Counted from the first letter of the stretch, positions 33,896-43,177 are shown. The stretch: 64,000 nt of DNA from Allomuricauda ruestringensis DSM 13258 (GCF_000224085.1 NC_015945.1:3588501-3652500); one strand, 5' to 3'. Notes: generated by a model from the letters alone, not told the origin. Made by a program: numbers and translations.

Positions 33896-35305
33896 ATGGC
33901 AGATACGTATGATTTTGGCCTTGTGGGCCTTGGAGTAATGGGACGTAATTTTATTTTAAATGTAGCTGATAATGGTTTTACTGCATTTGGGAATGATTTG
34001 GATAAAGAAAAAGTGAATGCTTTGATCAACGAAGGTGGTGATACCGCAAAAGTGAATGCCTCCACCGATGTAAAAACCTTTGTACAGTCGCTGACCACTC
34101 CTCGAAAAATTATGTTGTTGGTACCCGCAGGAAAAATTGTGGATAGCGTAATCGATGGTTTACTGCCCTATTTGGATAAAGGTGATATTATTATTGATGG
34201 AGGGAACTCCTTTTATACCGATACTGACCGTCGCGAGGCTTATTTAAAAGAAAAAGGCATCAACTTTTTTGGCGCCGGAGTTTCAGGTGGTGCCGAGGGT
34301 GCCAGAAAGGGACCGAGTATTATGCCCGGTGGCTCCAAAGAAGCTTATCAACACGTAAAACCTATTTTTGAAGCTGTATCCGCAAAATACAAAGGTGAGC
34401 CCTGTGTGGCTTATTTGGGTCCAAAATCTGCAGGGAACTACGTAAAAATGGTACACAACGGTATCGAATACGGTTTGATGCAGTTGACTTCCGAAATTTA
34501 CGATCTGCTCAAAAAAGCAGGTGGCCTTACCAACGATGAGCTCCATAAAACCTATGCTCGTTGGAATGATGGTCGTTTACAGTCCTTTTTGGTAGAAATC
34601 ACTTCGGAAATCTTTGATCAAAAAGATGATTTGACCGATAACGACCTTGTGGACATGATTTTGGACAAGGCCAAACAAAAAGGAACTGGAAAATGGACTT
34701 CTCAAAATGCCATGGATTTGGGAATCCCCGTGCCTACCATTGATATTGCGGTGAGCATGCGTGAAATATCCGCTTTAAAATCCGAGCGCATTAAAGCCGA
34801 TGGGGTGTATGACCGTCCCACACCAAAAGCGGTGGACAAAGATGACTTTACCACAAAAGCGGAACAAGCCCTATATTTTGCTTTCATTATTACATACGCG
34901 CAGGGTATGCACCAATTGGCAGATGCCTCCAAAGAATATGGTTACGAACTGGAACTGGGCGAAATTGCCAAAATATGGCGTGCCGGTTGTATAATCCGTG
35001 CTGCTTTGTTGGCCGATATTACCGAAGCCTACCAAGCCGATAAAGATTTACAAAACCTGCTACTCTCCCCTTCTTTTGTGGAGAAAGTACAAAGTACAGT
35101 GGATGCTGCAAGGGAATTGGTGAGTTATGGCGCCGCAAACGGTATTCCATTGCCAGGCCTTTCCAATGCACTCACTTATTTTGATGCCTACACGAGTAGT
35201 CGTTTGCCATTGAACCTGATACAAGCTCAACGGGATTATTTTGGCTCGCACACCTACGAGCGCTTGGATCGTGAGGGTATTTTCCATACGGAGTGGGAGG
35301 ATTGA
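33896..35305 (+). CDS. gnd: 6-phosphogluconate dehydrogenase, decarboxylating
   Basis: 469 residues, the long form of the family. N-terminal Rossmann motif GLGVMGRNFILN (11-22), IIDGGNSFYTDT, the signature GAGVSGGAEGARKGPSIMPGG-type block around residues 127-146, KMVHNGIEYG with the catalytic Lys and the substrate-binding His-Asn, and a C-terminal helical domain ending HTEWED. It converts 6-phosphogluconate to ribulose 5-phosphate and CO2 with NADP+. Divergent from zwf-pgl; a ChaN-like gene follows after ten bases. Confidence 0.97.
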   Translation: MADTYDFGLVGLGVMGRNFILNVADNGFTAFGNDLDKEKVNALINEGGDTAKVNASTDVKTFVQSLTTPRKIMLLVPAGKIVDSVIDGLLPYLDKGDIIIDGGNSFYTDTDRREAYLKEKGINFFGAGVSGGAEGARKGPSIMPGGSKEAYQHVKPIFEAVSAKYKGEPCVAYLGPKSAGNYVKMVHNGIEYGLMQLTSEIYDLLKKAGGLTNDELHKTYARWNDGRLQSFLVEITSEIFDQKDDLTDNDLVDMILDKAKQKGTGKWTSQNAMDLGIPVPTIDIAVSMREISALKSERIKADGVYDRPTPKAVDKDDFTTKAEQALYFAFIITYAQGMHQLADASKEYGYELELGEIAKIWRAGCIIRAALLADITEAYQADKDLQNLLLSPSFVEKVQSTVDAARELVSYGAANGIPLPGLSNALTYFDAYTSSRLPLNLIQAQRDYFGSHTYERLDREGIFHTEWED

Positions 35306-35315
35306 ATCTAATCAA

Positions 35316-36167
35316 ATGAAAAGCCTCCTCACTCTCCTAATCTTCACCCTACTCATAACCTTTGGTTATGGGCAGAAGGAACCCTACGTTATCTACAATG
35401 CCATGGGGAAAAAAGTCTCGTACAAAAAAATGCTCAAGACCTTGGAGAAAAAGGATATGGTGCTGTTCGGGGAGCTGCACAACAACCCTATTGCGCATTG
35501 GTTGCAGTATGAACTTACCGCCGACCTGCACAACAGGCGACCACTTATCCTCGGCGCGGAAATGATCGAAGCCGACAACCAAGATGAACTCAACGATTAT
35601 TTATCGGGGAAAATAGACTACAAAACATTGGATTCCACCGCACGACTGTGGAACAACCATAAAACAGATTATGCCCCTTTGGTGGATTTTGCAAAGGACA
35701 GTAGTCTTGTTTTTGTCGCATCCAATGTGCCCAGACGTTACGCCAGTATGGTGTACAAAGGCGGTTTTGAAGCCCTGGACTCCCTCCCCGCCCAAGAAAA
35801 AGAATGGATTGCCCCCTTGCCCATTGCTTATGACCCTGAACTGCCTGAGTATCAAAATATCCTAAAAATGATGGGGGACCACGGTAGCCCTACCTTGGTT
35901 ATGGCACAGGCTATCAAAGATGCGACCATGGCCCATTTTATTCTTCAAAATTACAAGGAGGGTACTTTGTTTTTGCATTACAACGGTGCCTACCACTCCA
36001 ACAACTACGAGGGCATCCTGTGGTATTTGCAATTGGAGCGGCCTGATTTGGATTACGGTACCCTATCCACCGTAACACAGGAAAATGTGCATCAACTGGA
36101 AGAAGAGAATAAGAATTTGGCCGACTTTATTATCTGTGTGGATCAAAACATGACCACTACATATTAA
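35316..36167 (+). CDS. ChaN-like exported protein
   Basis: 283 residues from the ATG at 35316; the open frame extends 25 codons upstream into gnd but then lacks a signal peptide at its start. Signal peptide about 1-19 ending TFGYGQ. The ChaN / haem-binding uptake domain is recognised by LFGELHNNPIAHWLQYEL, RRPLILGAEM..ADNQDELNDYL and, near the end, FLHYNGAYHSNNYEGI. Related proteins bind haem or have been linked to iron regulation; whether this one does is unknown. It starts ten bases after gnd, so it may be co-transcribed. Confidence 0.78.
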   Translation: MKSLLTLLIFTLLITFGYGQKEPYVIYNAMGKKVSYKKMLKTLEKKDMVLFGELHNNPIAHWLQYELTADLHNRRPLILGAEMIEADNQDELNDYLSGKIDYKTLDSTARLWNNHKTDYAPLVDFAKDSSLVFVASNVPRRYASMVYKGGFEALDSLPAQEKEWIAPLPIAYDPELPEYQNILKMMGDHGSPTLVMAQAIKDATMAHFILQNYKEGTLFLHYNGAYHSNNYEGILWYLQLERPDLDYGTLSTVTQENVHQLEEENKNLADFIICVDQNMTTTY

Positions 36168-36258
36168 TCCATCCAACACCACTTTTATACGCTTGTACCA
36201 AAAAATAAGGAGATAAATTCCCTATTTTTAAGAATCGAAACTAACTAAACGCTTCCTC

Positions 36259-38286
36259 ATGAAAAAATTACTAGTTGCCCTGTTACTTTTTGTGGCCATC
36301 ATTCCTTTAGGTTTTAGCCAAGTACAATCCAATTTGGAGCTATTGGACATCTTCAACATGGAATATGTTTCCGACCCTCAAATTTCTCCAGATGGATCTA
36401 AAATCATCTACGTCCGGAATTTTAAGGATGTGATGACGGACCGCAATCTTTCCAATCTTTGGATCATCAATTTTGATGGCTCCAACAATCGTCCGTTAAC
36501 CACAGGAAACCATAACGATTTTGCCCCAAAATGGTCGCACGATGGAACAAAAATTGTTTTCAAGTCCAATATGGCGGATGATAAAATGAAGCTCTACCTC
36601 ATGTGGCTGGATACCAAGGAAACCATGGCCCTTACCAATACGCCACAATCACCAGGGACGGTTTCATGGTCCTATGATGACAAACACTTGGCATTTAACA
36701 TGTTTGTTCCCGAAGCCAACAAATCCATCATAAAAATGCCGAGCAAGCCAGAAGGCGCCAAATGGAACGAACCACCCAAGTACATTGACAAAATGAATTA
36801 TCGTGGCGATGGTGCAGGGTATTACAAAGGTGGTAATTCACAATTATTTTCTCTGCCCATTAGCGGAGGTACTCCAAAACAACTCACCTTCTCGGAATTT
36901 GATCATGGAAGCCCTATATGGAGTAAGGACGGCAAAAACCTATTTTTTAGCGCCAATTTCCATAAAGATGAGGAGTTTGAACCTGCAGACAGCGAAATTT
37001 ATAGCATTAATGTAAATAATGGTGACATTAATCCATTAACCGACCGTTACGGTCCTGATGCCAACCCCGTATTGTCGCCAGATGGTTCCAAAATTGCTTA
37101 TTTAGGGTACGATGACCGTTTGCAAGGATATCAGCTCACCCAATTGTATGTAATGAACACCGATGGGACAGGCTCCCAATTAATTTCTGGTGATTTTGAC
37201 CGTGATGTGGAAGATATGGCATGGAACAGCAAGGGCAATGGACTGTATTTTAGCTACACCGATCAAGGAATGGGCAAATTGGCTTCTATGAGCCTATCGG
37301 GCAAGGTGGATGCTATTACCGATGGCTTAGGCGGTTTATCATTAGGCAGGCCTTATAACGCAGCTAGTTTTTCTGCTTCCGCCAACAACAAATTTGCCTA
37401 CACCTTGGGAGACACAAGCCATCCATCGGACTTGGGCGTAGCTGATACTCGAAACACAGAGCGTTTGACCCAAGTTAATAATGACCTGTTTTCCTTTAAA
37501 AAGTTAGGTAATGTGGAAGAAATCTGGTGGAAGTCCTCCTATGACCAACGAAAAATTCAAGGTTGGGTCGTAACACCTCCCGATTTTGACCCATCAAAAA
37601 AATACCCAATGATTCTTGAGATTCATGGGGGACCTTTTACCAGCTACGGAGCGGTATATTCTGCGGAGATTCAAGCGTATGCCGCGGAAGGTTATGTTGT
37701 GCTCTATACCAATCCTCGAGGAAGTACCAGCTATGGTGAGGAATTTGGAAACTTGATTCACCACGATTATCCCAACCACGATTATGAGGATTTGATGTCC
37801 GGCGTAGATGCCGTTTTGGAAAAAGGCTACGTGGACGAAGAAAACCTATTTGTGACTGGAGGTTCTGGTGGTGGCGTTCTTACTGCTTGGATTGTTGGAA
37901 AAACAGACCGTTTTAAAGCAGCTGTAGTGGCTAAACCCGTAATCAACTGGACTAGTTTTGTGCTCTATGCCGATGGTGTACAGTTTTTCTCCAAATATTG
38001 GTTTGGAAAAAAACCTTGGGAAGATCCAGAAAACTATAGGAGACGCTCTCCCCTTACCTATGTGGGCAATGTAACCACACCAACAATGCTGCTCACCGGG
38101 GAAGAAGATTATCGCACCCCGATTGCAGAATCGGAGCAGTTTTATGCCGCTCTAAAATTGGAGAACGTGGAAACCGCTATGGTACGTATTCCCGGTGCTT
38201 CACATGGAATCGCTAACAAGCCCAGTAATTTGATTGCAAAAATCGCAGCTGTTCTTGCTTGGTTTGAGAAGTACAAAGATGAATAA
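36259..38286 (+). CDS. S9-family exported peptidase (acylaminoacyl/dipeptidyl peptidase type)
   Basis: 675 residues. Signal peptide 1-20 ending GFSQ. N-terminal beta-propeller with TolB/PD40-like repeats (ISPDGSKIIYVR, WSHDGTKIVF, LSPDGSKIAYLG), then an alpha/beta-hydrolase domain (about 410-675). Catalytic triad candidates: Ser in VTGGSGGGVLT, Asp in LTGEEDYRTPI, His in GASHGI. The nucleophile elbow reads GGSGGG instead of the commoner GGSYGG. It cleaves peptides in the periplasm or on the surface. It opens a stretch rich in exported peptidases and hydrolases. Confidence 0.92.
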   Translation: MKKLLVALLLFVAIIPLGFSQVQSNLELLDIFNMEYVSDPQISPDGSKIIYVRNFKDVMTDRNLSNLWIINFDGSNNRPLTTGNHNDFAPKWSHDGTKIVFKSNMADDKMKLYLMWLDTKETMALTNTPQSPGTVSWSYDDKHLAFNMFVPEANKSIIKMPSKPEGAKWNEPPKYIDKMNYRGDGAGYYKGGNSQLFSLPISGGTPKQLTFSEFDHGSPIWSKDGKNLFFSANFHKDEEFEPADSEIYSINVNNGDINPLTDRYGPDANPVLSPDGSKIAYLGYDDRLQGYQLTQLYVMNTDGTGSQLISGDFDRDVEDMAWNSKGNGLYFSYTDQGMGKLASMSLSGKVDAITDGLGGLSLGRPYNAASFSASANNKFAYTLGDTSHPSDLGVADTRNTERLTQVNNDLFSFKKLGNVEEIWWKSSYDQRKIQGWVVTPPDFDPSKKYPMILEIHGGPFTSYGAVYSAEIQAYAAEGYVVLYTNPRGSTSYGEEFGNLIHHDYPNHDYEDLMSGVDAVLEKGYVDEENLFVTGGSGGGVLTAWIVGKTDRFKAAVVAKPVINWTSFVLYADGVQFFSKYWFGKKPWEDPENYRRRSPLTYVGNVTTPTMLLTGEEDYRTPIAESEQFYAALKLENVETAMVRIPGASHGIANKPSNLIAKIAAVLAWFEKYKDE

Positions 38287-38429
38287 CCATTACTAGGCTC
38301 AATAAGCTTTATTTACTGTGAACACAAAACAAGAAAAGGACGTCCAAATAGTCAGTTGCAACAATCCGGAAGCATTAGAGAATAAGGTATATCAACTTGA
38401 TAATCAATAGTTTTAAGCTTTAACTTATC

Positions 38430-38586
38430 TTGATTAGTCGTGGTGGAGGCATCGAATACAGCCCTATATCTTCCAACACTTTAGTGTTGATAATACCTTT
38501 GAACAATTGTTGTTTGTAAAAGAAAATTCAGCGAAATTGCCTGAATTGTTAAAATCTTTTCTGAATAAAAAAACCGTAGTCATTTG
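38430..38586 (+). pseudogene. Possible remnant of a gene upstream of the DUF885-like gene
   Basis: The 297-base gap after the S9 peptidase has no intact gene. One frame is open to a TGA at 38584-38588 and reads like a protein C-terminus, including NTFEQLLFVKENSAKLPELL and FLNKKTVVI. Its stop overlaps the TTG start of the next gene, as in coupled operons. Upstream stops interrupt the frame, and a short open segment near 38321-38410 could be another piece. Weak evidence; it may also be chance. Confidence 0.25.
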
Positions 38587-40260
38587 AAAACAACCAATTT
38601 CCTTCTTTCTTTTTTATTGATATTATGTATTAGTTGTCAAACTGAAAAGAAAGAAGCAACCGCTGCCAATCCAACCAAAGCTGAAAATTTTACGTCTAAC
38701 GATTATCAAGATTTAGTTACCTTATTTAAGGAATGGAGAACATTCGAAAATCCACCGCTACGCGATGGTGCTCCAGATTACACGGCAGAAACTTTTGAAA
38801 AACGTTGGCCAAGGTTCAAAGAATTACAGTCAAAATTGCAATCTATTGACACTACAAATTGGTCCGTTGAAAACCAAGTGGATTGGATGATTGTTTGGGC
38901 CGAAATGAACGGCTATGATTTCAACCATCGCATTTTAAAACCTTGGGTTCGCGATCCTGCTTTTTACAAAACAATTTGGGCCAATAGAAGCGATGTGCCT
39001 GCGCATGAGGGACCAACCAATCATGGTACGGTAGATCTTTGGACCTATTCTTTTCCTTTATCAACCAAAGAAAGAACAAGACTCTTGACCGACCTAAAGG
39101 TAATTAGGCCGTTCAATACACAGGCCAAGAAGAATTTGACAGGAAATGCTCGCGATTTATGGGTAACCGGGATTAGGGACATTCAAAATCAGAGTAGCGT
39201 GCTAACCGAATTAAAAAACAGAACTTCCGTTAAAGATGACTCAGAATTGGTTTCCGTTATCGAAGATGCCATAGCTTCGACCGATGACCTTGTTTCTTGG
39301 TTGCAGACTGAATCGAAATCAAAAACCGGGCCTTCGGGCATTGGCAAAGACAATTATACCTGGTATTTGCAGAATGTACATTTGGTGCCACTAACTTGGG
39401 AGGATGAGGTGATGATTCTAAAACGTGAACTTGCCCGTGCTTGGACAGCATTAAAACTCGAAGAACACCGAAATCGAAATCTGCCAGAATTGGTTGCCGC
39501 GGATTCCCCGGAAGCCTACGACAAAATGGCCGACAAAGCTGCAAATAGTTTGATGGACTTTTTAGATGAGCAAGACATCGTTACCGTAAAACCCTATTTT
39601 GAACCCGCCCTACGCGAACATTTGGGCGAATATATACCCAAGGAGACCCGTAACTTTTTTGCGATTGGCGAGCATTACGACCCAAGACCCCTATACTCCC
39701 ATTTTTACCATTGGTTTGAACTAGCACGCATGGACACGGAACCGCACAAAAGTGAAATACGAAAAGGCCCTTTGTTGTATAACATTTGGGATTCAAGGAA
39801 TGAAGGAACGGCCACCGCTGTAGAGGAAATGTTTCTGCAAGCTGGATTGTATGATGATAGCCCAAGAACCAAGGAGATTGTGTATATCATGATCGCACAG
39901 CGTGCTGCACGGGGTTTAGGGTCCTTGTATGCCCATGCCAATGAAATGACCATGGAGGAAGCTGGAGGAATTCACAGCGAATACACTCCCCGTGGTTGGA
40001 TGAAAACCGAAAAAGAGCTGCTCATTTTTGAACAACACCTGTATTTGCGCCAACCGGGCTATGGCACCAGTTATATTACCGGTAAATACCTGTTGGAAAA
40101 CGCCTTGGCCGATTATGCGAAACTAAAGGAATCGCAAGGCGAGCCATTTGTGATCAAAGATTTTTTTGATACCCTAAATAGTATCGGAAGCATCCCAATT
40201 TCATTGGCGCATTGGCAAATGACTGGCAAAAACGATGATTTGGAAATGATTAAGTATTGA
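38584..40260 (+). CDS. DUF885-like lipoprotein
   Basis: 558 residues starting at a TTG (38584). SPII signal LLILCISC (lipid Cys 19) followed by QTEKKE. The rest is a long helical protein; [20 protein letters not shown] and [12 protein letters not shown] and the segment near 460-480 ([10 protein letters not shown]) resemble the C-terminal half of DUF885 proteins, which are thought to be metallo-carboxypeptidase-like. I do not see the usual H-E-G-x-P-G-H motif, so activity is doubtful. It follows the S9 peptidase on the same strand after a gap holding a possible gene remnant. Confidence 0.6.
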   Translation: MKTTNFLLSFLLILCISCQTEKKEATAANPTKAENFTSNDYQDLVTLFKEWRTFENPPLRDGAPDYTAETFEKRWPRFKELQSKLQSIDTTNWSVENQVDWMIVWAEMNGYDFNHRILKPWVRDPAFYKTIWANRSDVPAHEGPTNHGTVDLWTYSFPLSTKERTRLLTDLKVIRPFNTQAKKNLTGNARDLWVTGIRDIQNQSSVLTELKNRTSVKDDSELVSVIEDAIASTDDLVSWLQTESKSKTGPSGIGKDNYTWYLQNVHLVPLTWEDEVMILKRELARAWTALKLEEHRNRNLPELVAADSPEAYDKMADKAANSLMDFLDEQDIVTVKPYFEPALREHLGEYIPKETRNFFAIGEHYDPRPLYSHFYHWFELARMDTEPHKSEIRKGPLLYNIWDSRNEGTATAVEEMFLQAGLYDDSPRTKEIVYIMIAQRAARGLGSLYAHANEMTMEEAGGIHSEYTPRGWMKTEKELLIFEQHLYLRQPGYGTSYITGKYLLENALADYAKLKESQGEPFVIKDFFDTLNSIGSIPISLAHWQMTGKNDDLEMIKY

Positions 40261-40340
40261 AAATATATCAATTTGATAAAAATCATTAAACAATGTTTCG
40301 ATTAATAGTTAGCTGCAAGCGGTATCTAGATTTTATTAAA

Positions 40341-41096
40341 TTAATATCTTTCCTTCTCTAAAAATTTTCTAGCATTTATCTTAAACTCATCTAAAGAAGT
40401 AAATTGCTTATCACAAGTATTGGTCAATCTGAGTTTATCCTTTCTTGGTAAGGCTTCAAAGTTCTCAGTTACAACCCAACCATGGTACTTAATATCATTT
40501 AATAAATATGCCTGATAACTTAAAGTGGCTAATCTAGCTTTAGCCACATCTTTAACACCAAATAAATAAACAGGTTTGCCATTTGGTTGAAACGAATAAT
40601 CTGCTTCAAGATCATCTCTGTCAGGAATTGGTAAAACATTCTTCTTAGGTTCAAAATCATTCAATTTATCAAAAACAAAATCATCTAGCATCTCAAAAAA
40701 TAAGTTTTCAATAACTTCTCTTTTGAAGTACCTCATACTCCCAATTTTCGCAAAAGCCTGGGTAATATGCATAATATCAGAATACAAATTTTCTGTTTTT
40801 GTTTTCAAGCATATATTACCCTCATGTTCCGATAGATTATTTTCAGAAAGAATTTTTAATAGTATTGATTCTTTATTCTCAGTATCAATGTCATAAGAAT
40901 AGGCTAATCTCTGAAGTGTTAAACCGTAATCACATAATTCAAAACTATCATTATCAGTTTGTTTAATAAACAAATCAACCATATCTCCATCTTCATGATA
41001 AATTGGAAGATACAACTGATAGATATCCGGTCTTTTCTTCTTTACTGAAAATTTACCGTTAAAATCCTTTTTAATATTTTGGATAATAGTTTCCAT
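40341..41096 (-). CDS. DUF1828/DUF1829-type protein (possible nuclease-like C-domain)
   Basis: 251 residues, AT-rich gene. The N-terminal part (about 15-115) fits DUF1828: KFSVKKKRPDIYQLYLPIY, DNDSFELCDYGLTLQRLAY and the following helical pair. The C-terminal part (about 140-245) fits DUF1829-like sequences; ADYSFQPNGKPVYLFGVKD has a D..(x)n..V-K spacing reminiscent of PD-(D/E)XK cores, but I cannot confirm this. It starts within the stop of the gene before it (one-base overlap), so the two form a tight pair. The function is unknown. Such pairs could be phage-defence or toxin-antitoxin modules; that is speculation from compactness and base composition. Confidence 0.7.
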   Translation of the reverse strand: METIIQNIKKDFNGKFSVKKKRPDIYQLYLPIYHEDGDMVDLFIKQTDNDSFELCDYGLTLQRLAYSYDIDTENKESILLKILSENNLSEHEGNICLKTKTENLYSDIMHITQAFAKIGSMRYFKREVIENLFFEMLDDFVFDKLNDFEPKKNVLPIPDRDDLEADYSFQPNGKPVYLFGVKDVAKARLATLSYQAYLLNDIKYHGWVVTENFEALPRKDKLRLTNTCDKQFTSLDEFKINARKFLEKERY

Positions 41097-41602
41097 TAAT
41101 TTAAATCGTCTTCGTCAAATATAAAATCTAATTGATTATTTGGCGGAGGAAAATATTTAAGAGCATCTTCTCGAACAACATTTATCCTCTTTACAAAGTA
41201 TTGCACAGCTTCTTCTATAGTTTCATAAGGGACATCTGTTTCAATATGGCCTTCTGGTTTCAATCCGACGTTAATTCTCTCTGCAGTAGCCAAATGAACA
41301 TGTGGACCATCATGATGGGGTGCATTCTCATTTAATCCATGAGGTCCATTAACACGTAAAAGAACAATTTTTCCTTTTTCATCTCTTGGATTATAAACCA
41401 ATCCAATTGAAAAATTCTCTTGAAAAGTTTGATTTCTAGAGATAAAACCTATGAATGAATGTTGACCATCAAGAGACTCCAAAAGAAACTTTTTCTTTTC
41501 ACTCCCACGCATGGGTGGCGATTTCTTTGGAGAATCAGTAATTATTTTATCACAAGAAATTAATTCTAAGATAAGTTCATCTGTAAAGATCATACCCGAC
41601 AA
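41096..41602 (-). CDS. DUF6978-like protein, first gene of a two-gene module
   Basis: 168 residues, AT-rich. A strand-rich domain with FLLESLDGQHSFIGFISRNQ and FSIGLVYNPRDEKGKIVLLR, then the histidine-rich NENAPHHDGPHVHLATAERI around residues 91-110, and a C-terminal helix EEAVQYFVKRINVV. I assign DUF6978 from memory only. The HH..PHVHL cluster could bind metal. Translation of the next gene is coupled by a TAATG overlap. Upstream lie an imperfect 110-bp palindrome and a gene fragment, so the module sits at a site of past rearrangement. Confidence 0.65.
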   Translation of the reverse strand: MSGMIFTDELILELISCDKIITDSPKKSPPMRGSEKKKFLLESLDGQHSFIGFISRNQTFQENFSIGLVYNPRDEKGKIVLLRVNGPHGLNENAPHHDGPHVHLATAERINVGLKPEGHIETDVPYETIEEAVQYFVKRINVVREDALKYFPPPNNQLDFIFDEDDLN

Positions 41603-41668
41603 ATTAACAAAAAAAACGGTGTTCTAAATATACATTTTAAATTAACTTACACCCTCATCAGCTAACAT

Positions 41669-41778
41669 CGGTTATTGCAAATAGGGAGGTTTATCGAAAA
41701 AGTGTAATTTAGAAAGCCAAGAAACAACAAGTTTAGCCGACAAAGCCACGTACCAAACCCCGCTATTTGCTATAACCG
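41669..41778. repeat. Large imperfect palindrome (recombination-site-like)
   Basis: Left arm 41669-41692 begins CGGTTATTGCAAATAG; right arm 41755-41778 ends CTATTTGCTATAACCG. The 24-base arms pair at 21 positions. The 62-base centre contains CCAAGAAACAACAAG and no gene. Arms this long with an unpaired centre resemble folded single-strand recombination sites such as integron attC sites, but I cannot fit the canonical core motifs, and only one copy lies in this window. Confidence 0.65.
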
Positions 41779-41837
41779 TAACCGATAACCAAACATTCCC
41801 CCAAACCCCTAACTTTACACCAACAAAACAACACCTT

Positions 41838-41930
41838 ATGGCATCCGATTGGCATAAAAAGTGGAATACCAAGTTTGGACTGGCGGGGTATGCCTAAGAC
41901 ATACAACCCAAAAAATACGTAAAAGAAAAA
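41838..41930 (+). pseudogene. Truncated copy of the methyltransferase gene (5' end only)
   Basis: Reads MASDWHKKWNTKFGLAGYA and then a TAA (41895-41897). After the stop, the same frame continues DIQPKKYVKEKM. The intact gene at 42450 reads MASDWLKKWNTKFGQTEYA and then YGTRPNNYLKEKL. So about 30 codons of a paralogous copy remain, with an in-frame stop, 610 bases upstream of the intact gene on the same strand. The CCCCTAACTTTA before it may be a decayed version of the intact gene's CCCTAATTTTG promoter. Confidence 0.8.
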
Positions 41931-41978
41931 ATGGAATCGATAGTCAAGTATAATCCAATTCCAATTTTTCCCAATTGA

Positions 41979-42302
41979 TTATATGGCCAAGCACTCTGCA
42001 AATCTTGGACATAACAGTGGCAACAATACCCAGACATGGATAAAGAACAGTACAATAAATAGTAGACCAATGATCAAGGCATGGCTTATATACACTTCAT
42101 CGCCTTCTGGTTTTATTTTGGGCCATAACAAGCCAAAAGCTCCTGCCGTAAACAATAAGAAAGGTACACCAGAGAAAAAAACCAGAAAACTTAAACCAAA
42201 CTGCTCCCTCATAGCACCATAGATTATAAAACCAATTACTATCGATACTATTATCAATATCCCAAAAATCCTTTTTCTTGGGCTTTTATTACCTTTTTCC
42301 AT
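41979..42302 (-). CDS. Small membrane protein, unknown
   Basis: 107 residues. Basic N-terminus (EKGNKSPRKR) and three hydrophobic segments (about 12-30, 34-58 and 74-97), ending CPRFAECLAI. No family recognised. It lies between the methyltransferase fragment and the intact methyltransferase, on the opposite strand, so it may have arrived with the event that broke the first copy. It is AT-rich compared with the metabolic genes around it. Confidence 0.55.
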   Translation of the reverse strand: MEKGNKSPRKRIFGILIIVSIVIGFIIYGAMREQFGLSFLVFFSGVPFLLFTAGAFGLLWPKIKPEGDEVYISHALIIGLLFIVLFFIHVWVLLPLLCPRFAECLAI

Positions 42303-42420
42303 GACGAATATATTTTAAAATTAATACTGATTGAAGTTATTTGATTCATCATGAATATTCTATGACTAGTATCAGTTTGTGAATCATAATCATTAGGTAT
42401 GTTACTTTGAACAATTACCC

Positions 42421-42428
42421 TAATTTTG
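42421..42428 (+). promoter_or_regulatory. -7 promoter box TAATTTTG before the methyltransferase
   Basis: TAnnTTTG match 22 bases before the ATG at 42450. The equivalent position before the truncated copy reads TAACTTTA. Confidence 0.55.
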
Positions 42429-42449
42429 CGACTATAATCTATTATTAAA

Positions 42450-43073
42450 ATGGCAAGCGATTGGCTTAAAAAGTGGAACACGAAGTTTGGGCAAACCGAA
42501 TATGCCTACGGCACCCGACCCAACAACTATTTAAAAGAAAAACTGCAGCCCCTGCCAACAGGCTCCATTCTTTTTGGTGCAGAGGGAGAAGGACGCAATG
42601 CCGTATTTGCTGCCCAATTGGGATGGGAAGTCTCCGCTTTTGATATTAGCGAAGTAGGACAACAAAAAGCATTGAAACTGGCAGAAAACAAACAAGTGAC
42701 CATTGATTATAAAATCGGAGAATTGCCCAAATTGGGTTATAAACTCGAACAGTTCGATGTCATCGCCTTGATCTATGCCCACTTCCCTCCCAACATCCGT
42801 TCGGGCTACCATAAATTGCTGCACAACTACTTAAAAAAAGGCGGAACCATCATTTTTGAAGCATTCAGCAAGGCACATTTGGAATACAAAAAGAAAAACC
42901 CAAGCGTAGGCGGTCCCAGTAATCTGGATTCTTTATTTTCCATAGAAGAACTGCAATCCGATTTTCCCGATTACGAAATCCTAGAACTTAAAAAAACCAC
43001 AGTGGAACTCAACGAGGGCCATGGCCATGTGGGAACTGGCTCCGTAATCCGATTTTTGGGCAGAAAGAAATAG
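42450..43073 (+). CDS. Class I SAM-dependent methyltransferase
   Basis: 207 residues. SAM-binding motif I is ILFGAEGEGRNAVFAAQLGWEV with the acidic end of strand 2 in SAFDIS; motif IV is FDVIALIYAHFPP; KKGGTIIFEAFSKAHL follows. The N-terminal W..KF..TEYAYGT.PN.YL block is typical of the TehB/thiopurine methyltransferase-like small-molecule group. The methyl acceptor is unknown. A 5' fragment of a paralogue lies upstream at 41838. It is followed by a hairpin terminator. Confidence 0.88.
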   Translation: MASDWLKKWNTKFGQTEYAYGTRPNNYLKEKLQPLPTGSILFGAEGEGRNAVFAAQLGWEVSAFDISEVGQQKALKLAENKQVTIDYKIGELPKLGYKLEQFDVIALIYAHFPPNIRSGYHKLLHNYLKKGGTIIFEAFSKAHLEYKKKNPSVGGPSNLDSLFSIEELQSDFPDYEILELKKTTVELNEGHGHVGTGSVIRFLGRKK

Positions 43074-43098
43074 TTGGTGCTGCTTTTCCATAGGATTT

Positions 43099-43127
43099 AC
43101 CCAAACTTGGGTCCAGTTGGGTTTTTT
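43099..43127 (+). terminator. Rho-independent terminator of the methyltransferase gene
   Basis: ACCCAA (43099-43104) pairs with TTGGGT (43117-43122), and a T run follows to 43127. The stem is short, so strength is moderate. Confidence 0.6.
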
Positions 43128-43177
43128 GGACACCAAAATCCTTATTTTTATCGCAAAAGTGGCGATTTTACTGTGTT

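Noticed and set aside
40308..41666. Insertion-sequence ends around the DUF6978/DUF1828 pair
   Set aside because: The flanking inverted repeat is only 8 bases and no transposase is present; kept as a remark in the finding, not as a mobile element.
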